A DNA stretch of 64,000 nucleotides from Chitinophagaceae bacterium (GTDB taxonomy: Bacteria; Bacteroidota; Bacteroidia; Chitinophagales; Chitinophagaceae), in contig JADLCD010000071.1 of the NCBI GenBank assembly GCA_020847395.1, positions 1 to 64,000 of the forward strand, read 5' to 3'. This document shows positions 47,481 through 56,634 of the stretch, one piece after another; within the stretch, counting starts at the first letter, position 1; every line of letters begins with the position of its first letter. The notes beneath the pieces are model-generated. The model did not search any database and had not been told where the DNA came from. It worked only from the letters and a program-made list of their open reading frames with translations. The translations under genes were made by a program, and so were the position numbers.

Positions 47481-48077
47481 ATGTCAAGGCAATTTTGGGA
47501 TCAACGGTATACCGATAATGAAACCTTATATGGGAATAATCCTAATAATTTTTTTAAACTTTTTATTGACCTGCATAAGCCCGGTGCATTATTATTACCT
47601 GCCGAAGGAGAAGGCCGAAATGCAATATATGCCGCAAGCAAAGGGTGGCAGGTAGATGCTTTTGATTTTAGTGAAGTAGCTAAAGAAAAAGCACTGGCTA
47701 ATGCAAAGGCCGCAAATGTGCATATTAATTATTGGGTTGGCGATATTGATGGTTTTAAAGCATTAAAGCAATATGATGCTGTAGCGCTTATTTACATACA
47801 TGTTCTCCCGCATATTCGAAAAAAATTTCACGCAGAAATAATGAAATCATTAAAACCTACCGGTTTTTTAATATTAGAAGCTTTTGGAAAAGAGCAATTG
47901 ACTTTATCATCAGGCGGTCCAAAAGATGAAGCAATGTTGTATGATGCCCCTTCGCTCTGTAGTGATTTTCAGTTTTTGCATATATTGAATTGTGAACAGA
48001 AAAACGTTTTTCTTGAAGAAGGAAGCTTTCATCACGGTGAAGCTTCTGTGTTAAGATTAAGCGGGCAGAAGTTATAA
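47481..48077 (+). CDS. Class I SAM-dependent methyltransferase
   Basis: 198 residues. The start SRQFWDQRYTDNETLYG and motif LLLPAEGEGRNA are typical of the TehB/thiopurine-type subgroup, often linked to small thiol, selenium or tellurium compounds. Motif VDAFDFSEVAKEKA follows. In this sulfur cluster it may methylate a toxic thiol or hydrogen sulfide; that is inference. Start ATG at 47481. Confidence 0.85.
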   Translation: MSRQFWDQRYTDNETLYGNNPNNFFKLFIDLHKPGALLLPAEGEGRNAIYAASKGWQVDAFDFSEVAKEKALANAKAANVHINYWVGDIDGFKALKQYDAVALIYIHVLPHIRKKFHAEIMKSLKPTGFLILEAFGKEQLTLSSGGPKDEAMLYDAPSLCSDFQFLHILNCEQKNVFLEEGSFHHGEASVLRLSGQKL

Positions 48078-48255
48078 TAATAATAAAGTAATATTTGCTT
48101 CTATACCGAAAAATAAATCTTTGGTAGTACAATTCTTGAATGGATAAAAGACAAGCATGGTTTATTTTTCTAAAAAAAATATTCAACTGATTATTCGTAA
48201 GTAACCATAATCACAGATAACACAGTGTATAGCTGCCATCTTTGGTAAATAAATT

Positions 48256-49080
48256 ATGCCACAGGTGGAAATAGCAGGTTACTTAGCATCATTGGTTATA
48301 GGTATCTCATTAGGATTAATAGGAGGAGGTGGATCTATCCTTACCGTGCCGGTATTGGTTTATTTATTCAGGGTTCAACCGGTAATAGCAACGGCATATT
48401 CACTTTTTATTGTGGGCTCAACCAGTCTTATAGGAAGTTATCCCAAATATAAACTTGGACAAATTAATCTGAAAACAGCGTTCATTTTTGGTATCCCTTC
48501 TATTGCTGCAGTATTTGCAACAAGAGCTTTTATTGTTCCGGCAATTCCTGAAAATGTATTTTCAATTGGGAATTTTGTTGTTACAAAATCTTTATTAATG
48601 ATGTTGCTTTTTGCAGTACTTATGGTATTTGCATCAGTATCCATGATAAGCGATAAGCAAGAACCTGCGGAAGAGGTAGTTGAAGAACAAAAGTTTAATT
48701 ATCCTGTAATATTACTTGAAGGATTGGTTGTAGGAACAGTAACGGGATTAGTAGGTGCAGGAGGCGGTTTCTTAATTATTCCCGCACTGGTGCTGCTTAG
48801 TAAGTTACCAATGAAGCAGGCGGTAGGTACATCGTTGCTTATTATAGCGGCAAAGTCATTAATTGGTTTTACCGGCGATCCTGGCAAAGAAGCAATGAAC
48901 TGGTCGCTGCTTTTTACAGTAACGGGCCTTGCCATAGTTGGAATATTTATAGGCAATAAACTTAGCGGCAAAGTATCTGCAGGCAGTCTTAAAAAAGGAT
49001 TTGGCTGGTTTGTACTGGTAATGGGTATTTATATTATAGTAAAAGAACTGTTTTTTCCCGGTGCCGGAGGAGGACATTAA
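48256..49080 (+). CDS. TauE/SafE-family sulfur anion permease
   Basis: 274 residues with about eight membrane helices and the two repeated glycine motifs LGLIGGGGSILTVPVLV and GLVGAGGGFLIIPALVLL. The family exports or imports sulfite, thiosulfate or organosulfonates. Set between two persulfide dioxygenase-like genes, it probably moves the sulfite or thiosulfate they form out of the cell. Confidence 0.92.
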   Translation: MPQVEIAGYLASLVIGISLGLIGGGGSILTVPVLVYLFRVQPVIATAYSLFIVGSTSLIGSYPKYKLGQINLKTAFIFGIPSIAAVFATRAFIVPAIPENVFSIGNFVVTKSLLMMLLFAVLMVFASVSMISDKQEPAEEVVEEQKFNYPVILLEGLVVGTVTGLVGAGGGFLIIPALVLLSKLPMKQAVGTSLLIIAAKSLIGFTGDPGKEAMNWSLLFTVTGLAIVGIFIGNKLSGKVSAGSLKKGFGWFVLVMGIYIIVKELFFPGAGGGH

Positions 49081-49348
49081 ATTCAGAAATATTGAAGCAA
49101 TAACAACTGGTATTGGTAATATACACACTCATATTGCCTGGGTAAACGTATATGAGAAATAGGGATGCACCCAAAACTGGTGTGTTATTTGAGTTTCAAT
49201 TATAGCTTTGTAAACTGAAGAAAAATAATTGCTGGTTGCTAAAATGCTTAAAGCTGTGGCTAACGGAAAAGCAACCTGTAAATGGCAGACCGGTATTTTG
49301 AAAAAAATCATTGATGTAAATACTTTAGTATGCATTGATTGTTGAGTG

Positions 49349-49360
49349 TGACTTATGTCA
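49349..49360. promoter_or_regulatory. Palindrome upstream of the second MBL/rhodanese gene
   Basis: TGACTTATGTCA has TGAC and GTCA arms over 4 bp, as in some Crp/FNR-family sites, 57 bp before the ATG at 49417. 49081-49416 contains no convincing gene. Confidence 0.35.
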
Positions 49361-49416
49361 TTTATGATTGAAAAGAACTGTTGGATATTTATATTAAAAT
49401 AATAAAAACCATAAAG

Positions 49417-50838
49417 ATGAAAATAGAACAAATATATACGGGGTGTTTAGCACAAGGCGCTTATTATATTGAAAGTGATGGAGAGGCAGTGATTATTGAT
49501 CCGCTGCGCGAAGTGCAGCCTTATATTGACAGGGCTGAACGCAGCAAAGCCAGGATAAAGTACGTTCTGGAGACGCATTTCCATGCAGATTTTGTATCAG
49601 GTCACCTGGATCTTTCTAAAAAAACGGGCGCATCTATAGCATACGGACCTAATGCAAAGCCTGCATTTGATTTTTATGCAGCAAAGGACGGTGAGGAGTT
49701 AAAGGTTGGTAAAGTAACCATTACAGTTTTACACACTCCCGGGCATACTATGGAAAGCACCTGTTATTTGTTAAAAGACGAAAAGGAGAAAGAGGTAGGT
49801 TTATTTAGTGGCGATACATTGTTTATTGGTGATGTTGGCCGACCTGATCTTGCACAGAAAGTAAAATCTGAGTTAACGCAGGATAAGCTTGCCGGATATT
49901 TATTTGATTCGTTAAGAAATAAAATTATGCCTCTTGCAGATGATATTATTGTATATCCTGCACATGGAGCGGGCAGCGCTTGTGGTAAAAATATGAGTAA
50001 AGAAACTACTGATACATTGGGACATCAAAAGAAAACCAACTATGCATTACGTGCAGATATGACAAAAGAAGCGTTTGTTAAAGAAGTAACTACCGGTCTT
50101 GTTGAACCTCCTGCTTATTTCCCGCTGAATGTGATGATGAATATACAGGGATATGAAAGTATTGATAAAGTGTTGGAAAGGGGTTTGCATGCAATGTCGC
50201 CTGATGCTTTTGAAACCGCAGCCAATGAAACAGGTGCATTAATGCTTGATGTAAGAGCAGCTCAGGATTTTGCAAAAGGATTTATTCCCAATTCAATTAA
50301 CATTGGTCTTGAAGGATCATTTGCCCCATGGGTGGGTGCTATGATACCTGATATTAAACAGGAAATATTGCTGATTTGTGAACCTGGTACTGAAGAGGAA
50401 GTAGTTACACGTTTAAGCAGGGTAGGGTATGATTATGTGATTGGCTACCTGGAAGGTGGTTTCGAACTCTGGAAAAAAGCCGGTAAAGAGGTTGATGAAA
50501 TTAAGAGCATTAGTGCAGGTGACCTGGCTGATTTGCAGGTAAAAGATCCTTCATTATCTATACTTGATGTGCGTAAAAAGAGCGAATTCCTGAGCGAGCA
50601 TATTGTAAATGCGGAAAATGCACCGCTCGATTTTATTAATGATGCAATGAGCATGATAGACGAAAATAAAACATACTATGTGCATTGTGCGGGGGGATAT
50701 CGCTCAATGATATTTAACTCCATCTTACGGGCAAGGGGATTTGATAACCTGGTTGACATAAAAGGTGGTTTTAAAGCAATCAAAGAAAGTAATCGCTTTA
50801 AGGTAACCGACTATGTTTGCCCTTCTACCTTATTGTAA
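49417..50838 (+). CDS. Metallo-beta-lactamase/rhodanese fusion (persulfide dioxygenase-like), copy 2
   Basis: 473 residues from the ATG at 49417, matching copy 1's start (MKIEQIYTGCLA in both). Same MBL motifs (THFHADFVSGH, HTPGHT, YPAHG) and two rhodanese domains; the second has the active Cys in HCAGGYRS, and the first has a Cys in LICEPGTEEE where copy 1 has none. The extra Cys means the two copies may differ in sulfur-transfer capacity. It lies 336 bp after the TauE gene. Confidence 0.92.
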   Translation: MKIEQIYTGCLAQGAYYIESDGEAVIIDPLREVQPYIDRAERSKARIKYVLETHFHADFVSGHLDLSKKTGASIAYGPNAKPAFDFYAAKDGEELKVGKVTITVLHTPGHTMESTCYLLKDEKEKEVGLFSGDTLFIGDVGRPDLAQKVKSELTQDKLAGYLFDSLRNKIMPLADDIIVYPAHGAGSACGKNMSKETTDTLGHQKKTNYALRADMTKEAFVKEVTTGLVEPPAYFPLNVMMNIQGYESIDKVLERGLHAMSPDAFETAANETGALMLDVRAAQDFAKGFIPNSINIGLEGSFAPWVGAMIPDIKQEILLICEPGTEEEVVTRLSRVGYDYVIGYLEGGFELWKKAGKEVDEIKSISAGDLADLQVKDPSLSILDVRKKSEFLSEHIVNAENAPLDFINDAMSMIDENKTYYVHCAGGYRSMIFNSILRARGFDNLVDIKGGFKAIKESNRFKVTDYVCPSTLL

Positions 50839-50947
50839 ATAATTTAAAAAATTTATAAAAGAACTGAAAGAAATAACACAAACCCAACAACATAATTTGA
50901 TGTGTGATAGCAGGTGGCATTATGTGAAAACAAAGCACCAGGATTGA

Positions 50948-51205
50948 ATAAAAAATAAAATCATTAGGGATAATATGCCTTTCGGTAATATGTCTACCAA
51001 TGAAATGGGCACTTATTTCATTGCTTATGCAAGTTTATTCAGTACGGTTAAAAAAATGCTGAACAATATGTTTATTGGTGTGCCTGCTGGTAATTACGAC
51101 AGGCTGCTTGATTTCAGCGTTGCCAGAACAGGCACATTATTCTTCGTTCCTTCGGTTACATTTTTAGATAATATTGCATCAGGTTTGCCGGCATTTGGAG
51201 AATAA
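50948..51205 (+). pseudogene. 3' remnant of a Dyp-type peroxidase gene
   Basis: The open frame starts at 50948 after a stop and encodes IIRDNMPFGN, GTYFIAYASLF and DRLLDFSVARTGTLFFVPS, the conserved C-terminal end of Dyp-type heme peroxidases. Some 200 or more N-terminal residues are missing. A functional protein of 76 residues from the ATG at 50975 is very unlikely. Confidence 0.75.
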
Positions 51206-51362
51206 ATCCCGCCACTTTTTAAAAATTATATTTTTCATACATAGTACATTAATAGCTGAAAATGCTCTTTTCTGTTTACAAACTTTTGGCAACTTATTTT
51301 AAAAACGAATGATGGTAAAAAGTATATAGATTGTTATCCCCGGACTTATTTAAAAGAACAGT

Positions 51363-52529
51363 ATGCATTCAAGGCGATTATTCATTAAGCAACATGCTTT
51401 AGCCGGTCTTGGGCTGGCAACAGCTTCATTTGCTTTTTGCGGCCCACAAAATAATGCAGATGATATACAATTCATTAGTCCCATTGATGGAGATATACTG
51501 CATAAACACGATGGCATCACAAACGGCTCTTTTCTTACAATAAAAGCAAAGATTGCTGCCCCTGCCGGTAGTTCAATTACGATCAACAATATACCTGCAA
51601 AAAAAAGCAATGGCATTTTCACCGCAGATATAACGCTTGAGCAGTATAAAAACAGCATTGAAGTAACAGATAAAAAAACAGGCACCAGAAAAAGTATTAC
51701 TGTATACCGCTGTAAAAACCTGGCAGGCAAATACAGGCTGTCTATTGATGATGCTACCTGGTTTTTAAAAGATATTCATGTTAATACCAACACATATACT
51801 TCTATATTTGAAAACCCATTCCTGAAGTTTTTGAAGCAGGTGCATGATACTTATGCCACCAAAGTGCATATCAATATTTTTTATGAAACAGATGGATTTA
51901 ATCTTTCCCAATTAACAGATAAATTTAAAAGCGAATGGATAGCAAATGCAGGTTGGCTGCAATTGAGCTTTCATGCCAAAGCTGAATTTCCGGACAACCC
52001 CTATAAATATGCAAACTATGCGCAGGTAAAAAAAGAATGCACTGCAGTTATAGAGCAGATCAGGCGTTTTGCTGGTGATGAACTCGTATCTCATATCACT
52101 ACATTGCATTGGGGAGAAGTGCCGGTGGAAGTATCCAGGGCTTTAAGAGATTGCGGTTATACAGGACAGTTATGCGATTTTAATGTAGATGATAATCTTC
52201 CTCCCTGTTCTTATTATCTTAATGTGGCACAACGGCGACACATGCAAAAAAGATTTGTTTGGAGAGATAATAAGGAAGACATCACTTTTATTAAAAGCAG
52301 TATTATCATCGACACAAAAAAGTTGCCGGAAATTATTCCTTATTTAAATCAGTATGAAAAGGAAATGCGCAAGCCGCCTTATGTTGATTTGCTGGTGCAT
52401 GAACAGTATTTTTATGAGGGCTATCACAACTATCAGCCAGACTATCATGCAAAAGTATTAACAGCTGTGAAATGGGCGAAAGATAATGGATACAGTCCGG
52501 CTTTTCTTGGCGAATGTATTTATGAATGA
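51363..52529 (+). CDS. Exported deacetylase-fold-like protein
   Basis: 388 residues. MHSRRLFIKQHALAGLGLA is a twin-arginine-like signal. An Ig-like beta domain (about 30-115) precedes a larger part with KYRLSIDDATWFLKDI, LQLSFHAKAEFP and LHWGEVPVEVSRAL, reminiscent of polysaccharide deacetylase folds, but the metal triad is not clear. I do not assign a function. 51 bp before the PVC-type gene on the same strand and probably co-transcribed. Confidence 0.55.
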   Translation: MHSRRLFIKQHALAGLGLATASFAFCGPQNNADDIQFISPIDGDILHKHDGITNGSFLTIKAKIAAPAGSSITINNIPAKKSNGIFTADITLEQYKNSIEVTDKKTGTRKSITVYRCKNLAGKYRLSIDDATWFLKDIHVNTNTYTSIFENPFLKFLKQVHDTYATKVHINIFYETDGFNLSQLTDKFKSEWIANAGWLQLSFHAKAEFPDNPYKYANYAQVKKECTAVIEQIRRFAGDELVSHITTLHWGEVPVEVSRALRDCGYTGQLCDFNVDDNLPPCSYYLNVAQRRHMQKRFVWRDNKEDITFIKSSIIIDTKKLPEIIPYLNQYEKEMRKPPYVDLLVHEQYFYEGYHNYQPDYHAKVLTAVKWAKDNGYSPAFLGECIYE

Positions 52530-52579
52530 AGCAAATAGATTAAAGGTTACTATCTTATAGGATCAAATGTTTACTATTT

Positions 52580-55500
52580 ATGTTTTATAAAGCGCGATTA
52601 AAGATAATCCGGCATAAAAACTATCGTTCATACCTATTGTTGATAATACATTTTGTAACAGCAATTTTGTTTAGCGCCTGCGGTAAAAAGCAGCCGGCTG
52701 TAACAGATGGGCTGCGCGTTCCCGAAGGATATACGATTGAAAAAGTAGCGGGTGAAGGTTTGTTATCTTATCCCATGTTTGCCAGCTTTGATAACAATGG
52801 CAGGCTATTCGTTTTTGAATCAAGTGGCAAAACAACAAGTACTGAAGATGTATTAAAAAATCCAACTTTTATTATCCGGGTTTTGGAAGATGAAGATGGC
52901 GATGGCGTATTTGATACGAGCAAAATATTTGCGGATAAAATTCCTTACCCCATGGGTGGCAGTTTTTACCAGGGCAGTTTGTATGTAGCTGCCCCGCCTG
53001 ATCTTATACGGTTTACAGATACGGATGCAGATGGCGTTGCGGATAAACGTGAGATTATATTAAGTGGATGGACACTGCATCATAATGCTGCTACTTTAAG
53101 CGGCCCTTTTATGGGCCCTGATGGATGGTTTTATATGGCAGATGCAAGGCGCGGGTTTAATATCAAAACAAAAGAAGGTGATTCGCTAAAGGGGAAAGGT
53201 GCAAGAATATGGCGCTGTCGTCCGGATGGAACAGGGCTTGAATCAGTGTCTGGCGGAGGTTTTGATAATGCTGTTGAAATTGCCTTTATGCCTTCTGGCG
53301 AAACACTCGGTACAATGACGTATTTCACTGATCCGAAGGGCGGATTCCGCGATGCTGTTATGCATTGGGTAGAAGGCGGCGTATATCCCAAACCACAGGA
53401 AGTTATTGAAGAAGATCATCTTAAGTTAACAGGAGAGTTGATGCCGGTAATGACAAAATTAGCGCGTGTATCACATGCCGGATTAATGCGCTACAGGGGC
53501 GATGTTTTTGGAAAAGCATTTAATGGAAACCTTTTTACCGCCCAGTTTAATACTGGTCGTATCATGCGTCATATCATTACAGCAGATGGCGCTACTTTCC
53601 GCACCGACGATGAACCTTTTGTACAATCCGACAGTGCAGACATTCATTTTACTGATGTATTGGAAGATGCAGATGGCAGCCTGTTGGTGGTGAATACAGG
53701 CGGGTGGTTTATTGCAGGCTGTCCGCTATCGGTAGTGGCTAAAACAAATGTATTGGGTGGAATATATCGTATAAAAAAAACCGGCGCGGCCACAGCCAGT
53801 GATCCCTGGGGAAAGAAAATAGATTTTAAAAATGCAGCGCCACAGCAACTGGTTAATTATATGATGGATGAAAGACCGGCGGTAAGAGATCATGCCATTG
53901 AGGAAATAGTGATGAAAGGCGATATTGCCGCTGACGCGCTAAAAAAATCATTGCCTCTTTTTAAATATGAAGAACAAAGGACTGCTGCGGTTTTTGCACT
54001 TTCACGCATACAAACTGCCACTGCAAAAGAGGCTGTGCGCAATGCAATGAATGATGAAAGTGTTATGGTTCGTACTGCTGCGGTGAGAGCAGCAGGGTTG
54101 GCAAAAGATAAAGCCGCGCTCGACGCGTTGATAACAATTGTGCAAAATGACAAAGCGCCTGTTCGTCGCCAGGCCGCTACGGCGCTTACACAAATTGCAG
54201 ACGAAAAGGCTGTTCCCGCATTATTAAGTGCGGCAACAAATCCTGAAGATCGTTTTGTGGAGCATGCAATAATATATGCATTGATTACTATCGGTAAAGC
54301 ACAACCGCTTATTGATGCGTTAAACGATACTTCAACCAGTAAACGAAAAGCTGCATTAATAGCGCTCGACCAGATGAATGCATCGCCATTACAAAAAAGC
54401 CAACTGGCTGCTTTTTTAAACAGCAGCGATACTTTGTTGCGCAATACCGGCATATGGGTTGCTATGCATCATACCGGCTGGAGCGATATTGTTGTAGATT
54501 TTATCAGCAAACAATTCAATGAAGCTGATTCATCAGGAAAAACGCTGGCCTCAATAAGTAAGTTGATGGAAACTTTTTGCAGCAAAGAAGCGCTTCAGCA
54601 TTTTATCAGTTTCCAGTTAGGCAATACTGCCACACCTGTAGCAAAAAAAATATTTTTAATGGGTGTTATTGCACGTAGTAATCTGCCTGATATACCACAG
54701 CACCTGGTAAAACCCCTGGGAAGTATTTTGAAAGGAAGTGATGATCAGCTTCGCCTCCAGGTAATGAGCCTTATTGAGTCGAGGCATATGGAAGCCATGA
54801 ACAATGTACTGAACGGGATTATTCAAAACTCTGCAACGCCTGTAGCATTTCGGCTCAAGGCATTTGCTGCAAGATTAAGGTCAGAAAAAAAACTTTCGGA
54901 TAAGGAATTTGAAACATTGAGCAACTACTTTGATTCATCATATGAAGCGCCTGTAAGGCAGGCTGCTGTGCGATTGCTAACGCAGGCAGAGTTGAATGAG
55001 GAGCAATTAATCATACTGGCAAAAGAACAAATTCCAAAAGCAGATGTGTTTTTATTGCCTGGTTTTGTACAGGCTTTCAAAGGAAATAAATCGGAAGCAG
55101 CCGGTAAAGCGCTTGTAGTGGCGCTCGGAAGTTCAACCGATCATTTAGCTAACCTGTCTTTGCCGGATGTAGAAGGACTAATAAAAAGCTTTCCTGCTTC
55201 TGTGCAGGTTTTGGCAGAACCGCTTATCAAAACACTCAAGGCGCAACAGGCAACAAGGCTATCGCAATTGCAGCAGTTGGAGGCAAGCCTTACAAGAGGA
55301 GATGTTGGCGAAGGGCAGAAATTATTTTTTGGAAAAGCTACTTGTTTTACCTGTCATGCGGTAGCATCGCAAGGTGGGAGTTTTGGCCCAGATCTAACGA
55401 ATATTGGTGAGATAAGATCCAAACATGATCTGCTGGAAGCGATAGTGTATCCCAGTGCGAGCTTTGCCCGTGAGCACGAAACATCACGCATAACAACCAA

Positions 55501-55735
55501 AACAGGTAATTACACCGGCATTATTACAGCACAGCTACCCGACGCTGTTATGATTGCCACAGGGCCAGGATCTAAAATGAGTATAAACCGTACAGAAATT
55601 ATTGCTATTGAGCCCCAGAATATTTCTATGATGCCTCCCGGACTTGATAAAATGTTAAACGGGCAGGAGTTGTCGAACCTGCTGGCATACCTCTCATCCC
55701 TTCCTGATGGGTTAGGGCAGATTAAAGGTCATTAG
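52580..55735 (+). CDS. PVC-type lipoprotein with beta-propeller, HEAT repeats and cytochrome c domain
   Basis: 1051 residues. Lipobox FSAC near residue 34. A glucose-dehydrogenase-like propeller (about 50-410: VPEGYTIEKVAGEGLLSYP, DEDGDGVFDTSKIF) is followed by HEAT repeats (about 430-880: VRTAAVRAAGLAKDKAALDA) and a heme c domain with CFTCH at 922-926 and the distal Met region. Such proteins, frequent in Planctomycetes and Bacteroidota glycan loci, are thought to oxidise sugars and pass electrons on. It precedes a DUF1080 gene. Confidence 0.9.
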   Translation: MFYKARLKIIRHKNYRSYLLLIIHFVTAILFSACGKKQPAVTDGLRVPEGYTIEKVAGEGLLSYPMFASFDNNGRLFVFESSGKTTSTEDVLKNPTFIIRVLEDEDGDGVFDTSKIFADKIPYPMGGSFYQGSLYVAAPPDLIRFTDTDADGVADKREIILSGWTLHHNAATLSGPFMGPDGWFYMADARRGFNIKTKEGDSLKGKGARIWRCRPDGTGLESVSGGGFDNAVEIAFMPSGETLGTMTYFTDPKGGFRDAVMHWVEGGVYPKPQEVIEEDHLKLTGELMPVMTKLARVSHAGLMRYRGDVFGKAFNGNLFTAQFNTGRIMRHIITADGATFRTDDEPFVQSDSADIHFTDVLEDADGSLLVVNTGGWFIAGCPLSVVAKTNVLGGIYRIKKTGAATASDPWGKKIDFKNAAPQQLVNYMMDERPAVRDHAIEEIVMKGDIAADALKKSLPLFKYEEQRTAAVFALSRIQTATAKEAVRNAMNDESVMVRTAAVRAAGLAKDKAALDALITIVQNDKAPVRRQAATALTQIADEKAVPALLSAATNPEDRFVEHAIIYALITIGKAQPLIDALNDTSTSKRKAALIALDQMNASPLQKSQLAAFLNSSDTLLRNTGIWVAMHHTGWSDIVVDFISKQFNEADSSGKTLASISKLMETFCSKEALQHFISFQLGNTATPVAKKIFLMGVIARSNLPDIPQHLVKPLGSILKGSDDQLRLQVMSLIESRHMEAMNNVLNGIIQNSATPVAFRLKAFAARLRSEKKLSDKEFETLSNYFDSSYEAPVRQAAVRLLTQAELNEEQLIILAKEQIPKADVFLLPGFVQAFKGNKSEAAGKALVVALGSSTDHLANLSLPDVEGLIKSFPASVQVLAEPLIKTLKAQQATRLSQLQQLEASLTRGDVGEGQKLFFGKATCFTCHAVASQGGSFGPDLTNIGEIRSKHDLLEAIVYPSASFAREHETSRITTKTGNYTGIITAQLPDAVMIATGPGSKMSINRTEIIAIEPQNISMMPPGLDKMLNGQELSNLLAYLSSLPDGLGQIKGH

Positions 55736-55772
55736 AACAATAAAAAAATTACAAATGAAAATTTTATGAGCT

Positions 55773-56624
55773 ATGGTTGTAAATAAATTATTTTTTTTAC
55801 CAGTATTGATATTACTATCATTATCACTGACAGGGGTAACCGAAAACAGGTTATTATCACATAAACCTGCGCCAGGTGATGCTGTAAATAAAACAGCAGA
55901 TGAAACCATCAAATTGTTTAATGGCAAAAACCTTGATGGCTGGTATACATTTATTAAAGACCGTGGGCGGGATAAAGATCCGAAAGATGTATTTACCGTG
56001 AGAGATGGCGTAATTCATATCTCAGGTGAGGAGTGGGGCTGCATTACCAGCAACAATGAATATGAAAATTTTTCGCTTGTTGTTGAATTTAAATGGGGTG
56101 GAAAAACCTGTGAGCCAAGATTAAATAATGCAAGAGATGGTGGAATACTCATTCATTCCAAAGGAGTAGATGGTGGTTATTCCGGTACATGGATGCATGG
56201 TATAGAATGCCAGATTATTGAAGGAGGAACAGGTGATATGCTGGTAGTAGGTGATGGCAGCAACAATTTTTCGATTACCTGTCCTGTAGCAGCAGAAAAA
56301 CAAAAGAGCAGTTATGTGTTTAACAAAAATGGAGATAAGGTTACCATACATAGCGGACGTATTAACTGGTGGGGCAGAGATGCTGATTGGGATGATATAA
56401 AAGATTTCAGAGGCAAACAGGATATTGAGAAACCTTTAGGAGAATGGAATAAGATGGAGTGCATTGCAGATGGGAAAAATATTACTATTTATTTAAATGG
56501 TGTGCTGGTTAATCATGCGGAAAATGTGCTTCCATCAAGCGGCAGAATTCAGATACAATCAGAAGGAGCTGAAATATTATTCAGGCGTGTAGATCTCACG
56601 ATGTTACCGGCAAAGAAAAATTAA
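55773..56624 (+). CDS. DUF1080 (3-keto-disaccharide hydrolase-like) protein
   Basis: 283 residues, signal peptide at the N-terminus. The concanavalin-like fold is seen in IKLFNGKNLDGWYTFI, FSLVVEFKWG and the GILIHS and GIECQIIEGG strands. Members of DUF1080 can cleave 3-keto-glycosides, working after sugar oxidation; neighbouring oxidising cytochrome supports such a pathway. It follows the PVC gene by 37 bp and precedes the ceramidase-like gene by 10 bp. Confidence 0.87.
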   Translation: MVVNKLFFLPVLILLSLSLTGVTENRLLSHKPAPGDAVNKTADETIKLFNGKNLDGWYTFIKDRGRDKDPKDVFTVRDGVIHISGEEWGCITSNNEYENFSLVVEFKWGGKTCEPRLNNARDGGILIHSKGVDGGYSGTWMHGIECQIIEGGTGDMLVVGDGSNNFSITCPVAAEKQKSSYVFNKNGDKVTIHSGRINWWGRDADWDDIKDFRGKQDIEKPLGEWNKMECIADGKNITIYLNGVLVNHAENVLPSSGRIQIQSEGAEILFRRVDLTMLPAKKN

Positions 56625-56634
56625 TCCATCATTA

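Noticed and set aside
49129-49431. 100-codon minus-strand ORF before the second MBL gene
   Set aside because: It overlaps the start of the MBL gene, no family features, antisense to a promoter region.
53890-54453. 187-codon ORF antisense to the PVC-type gene
   Set aside because: Ala/Ser-rich mirror of HEAT-repeat codons; a shadow of the real gene.
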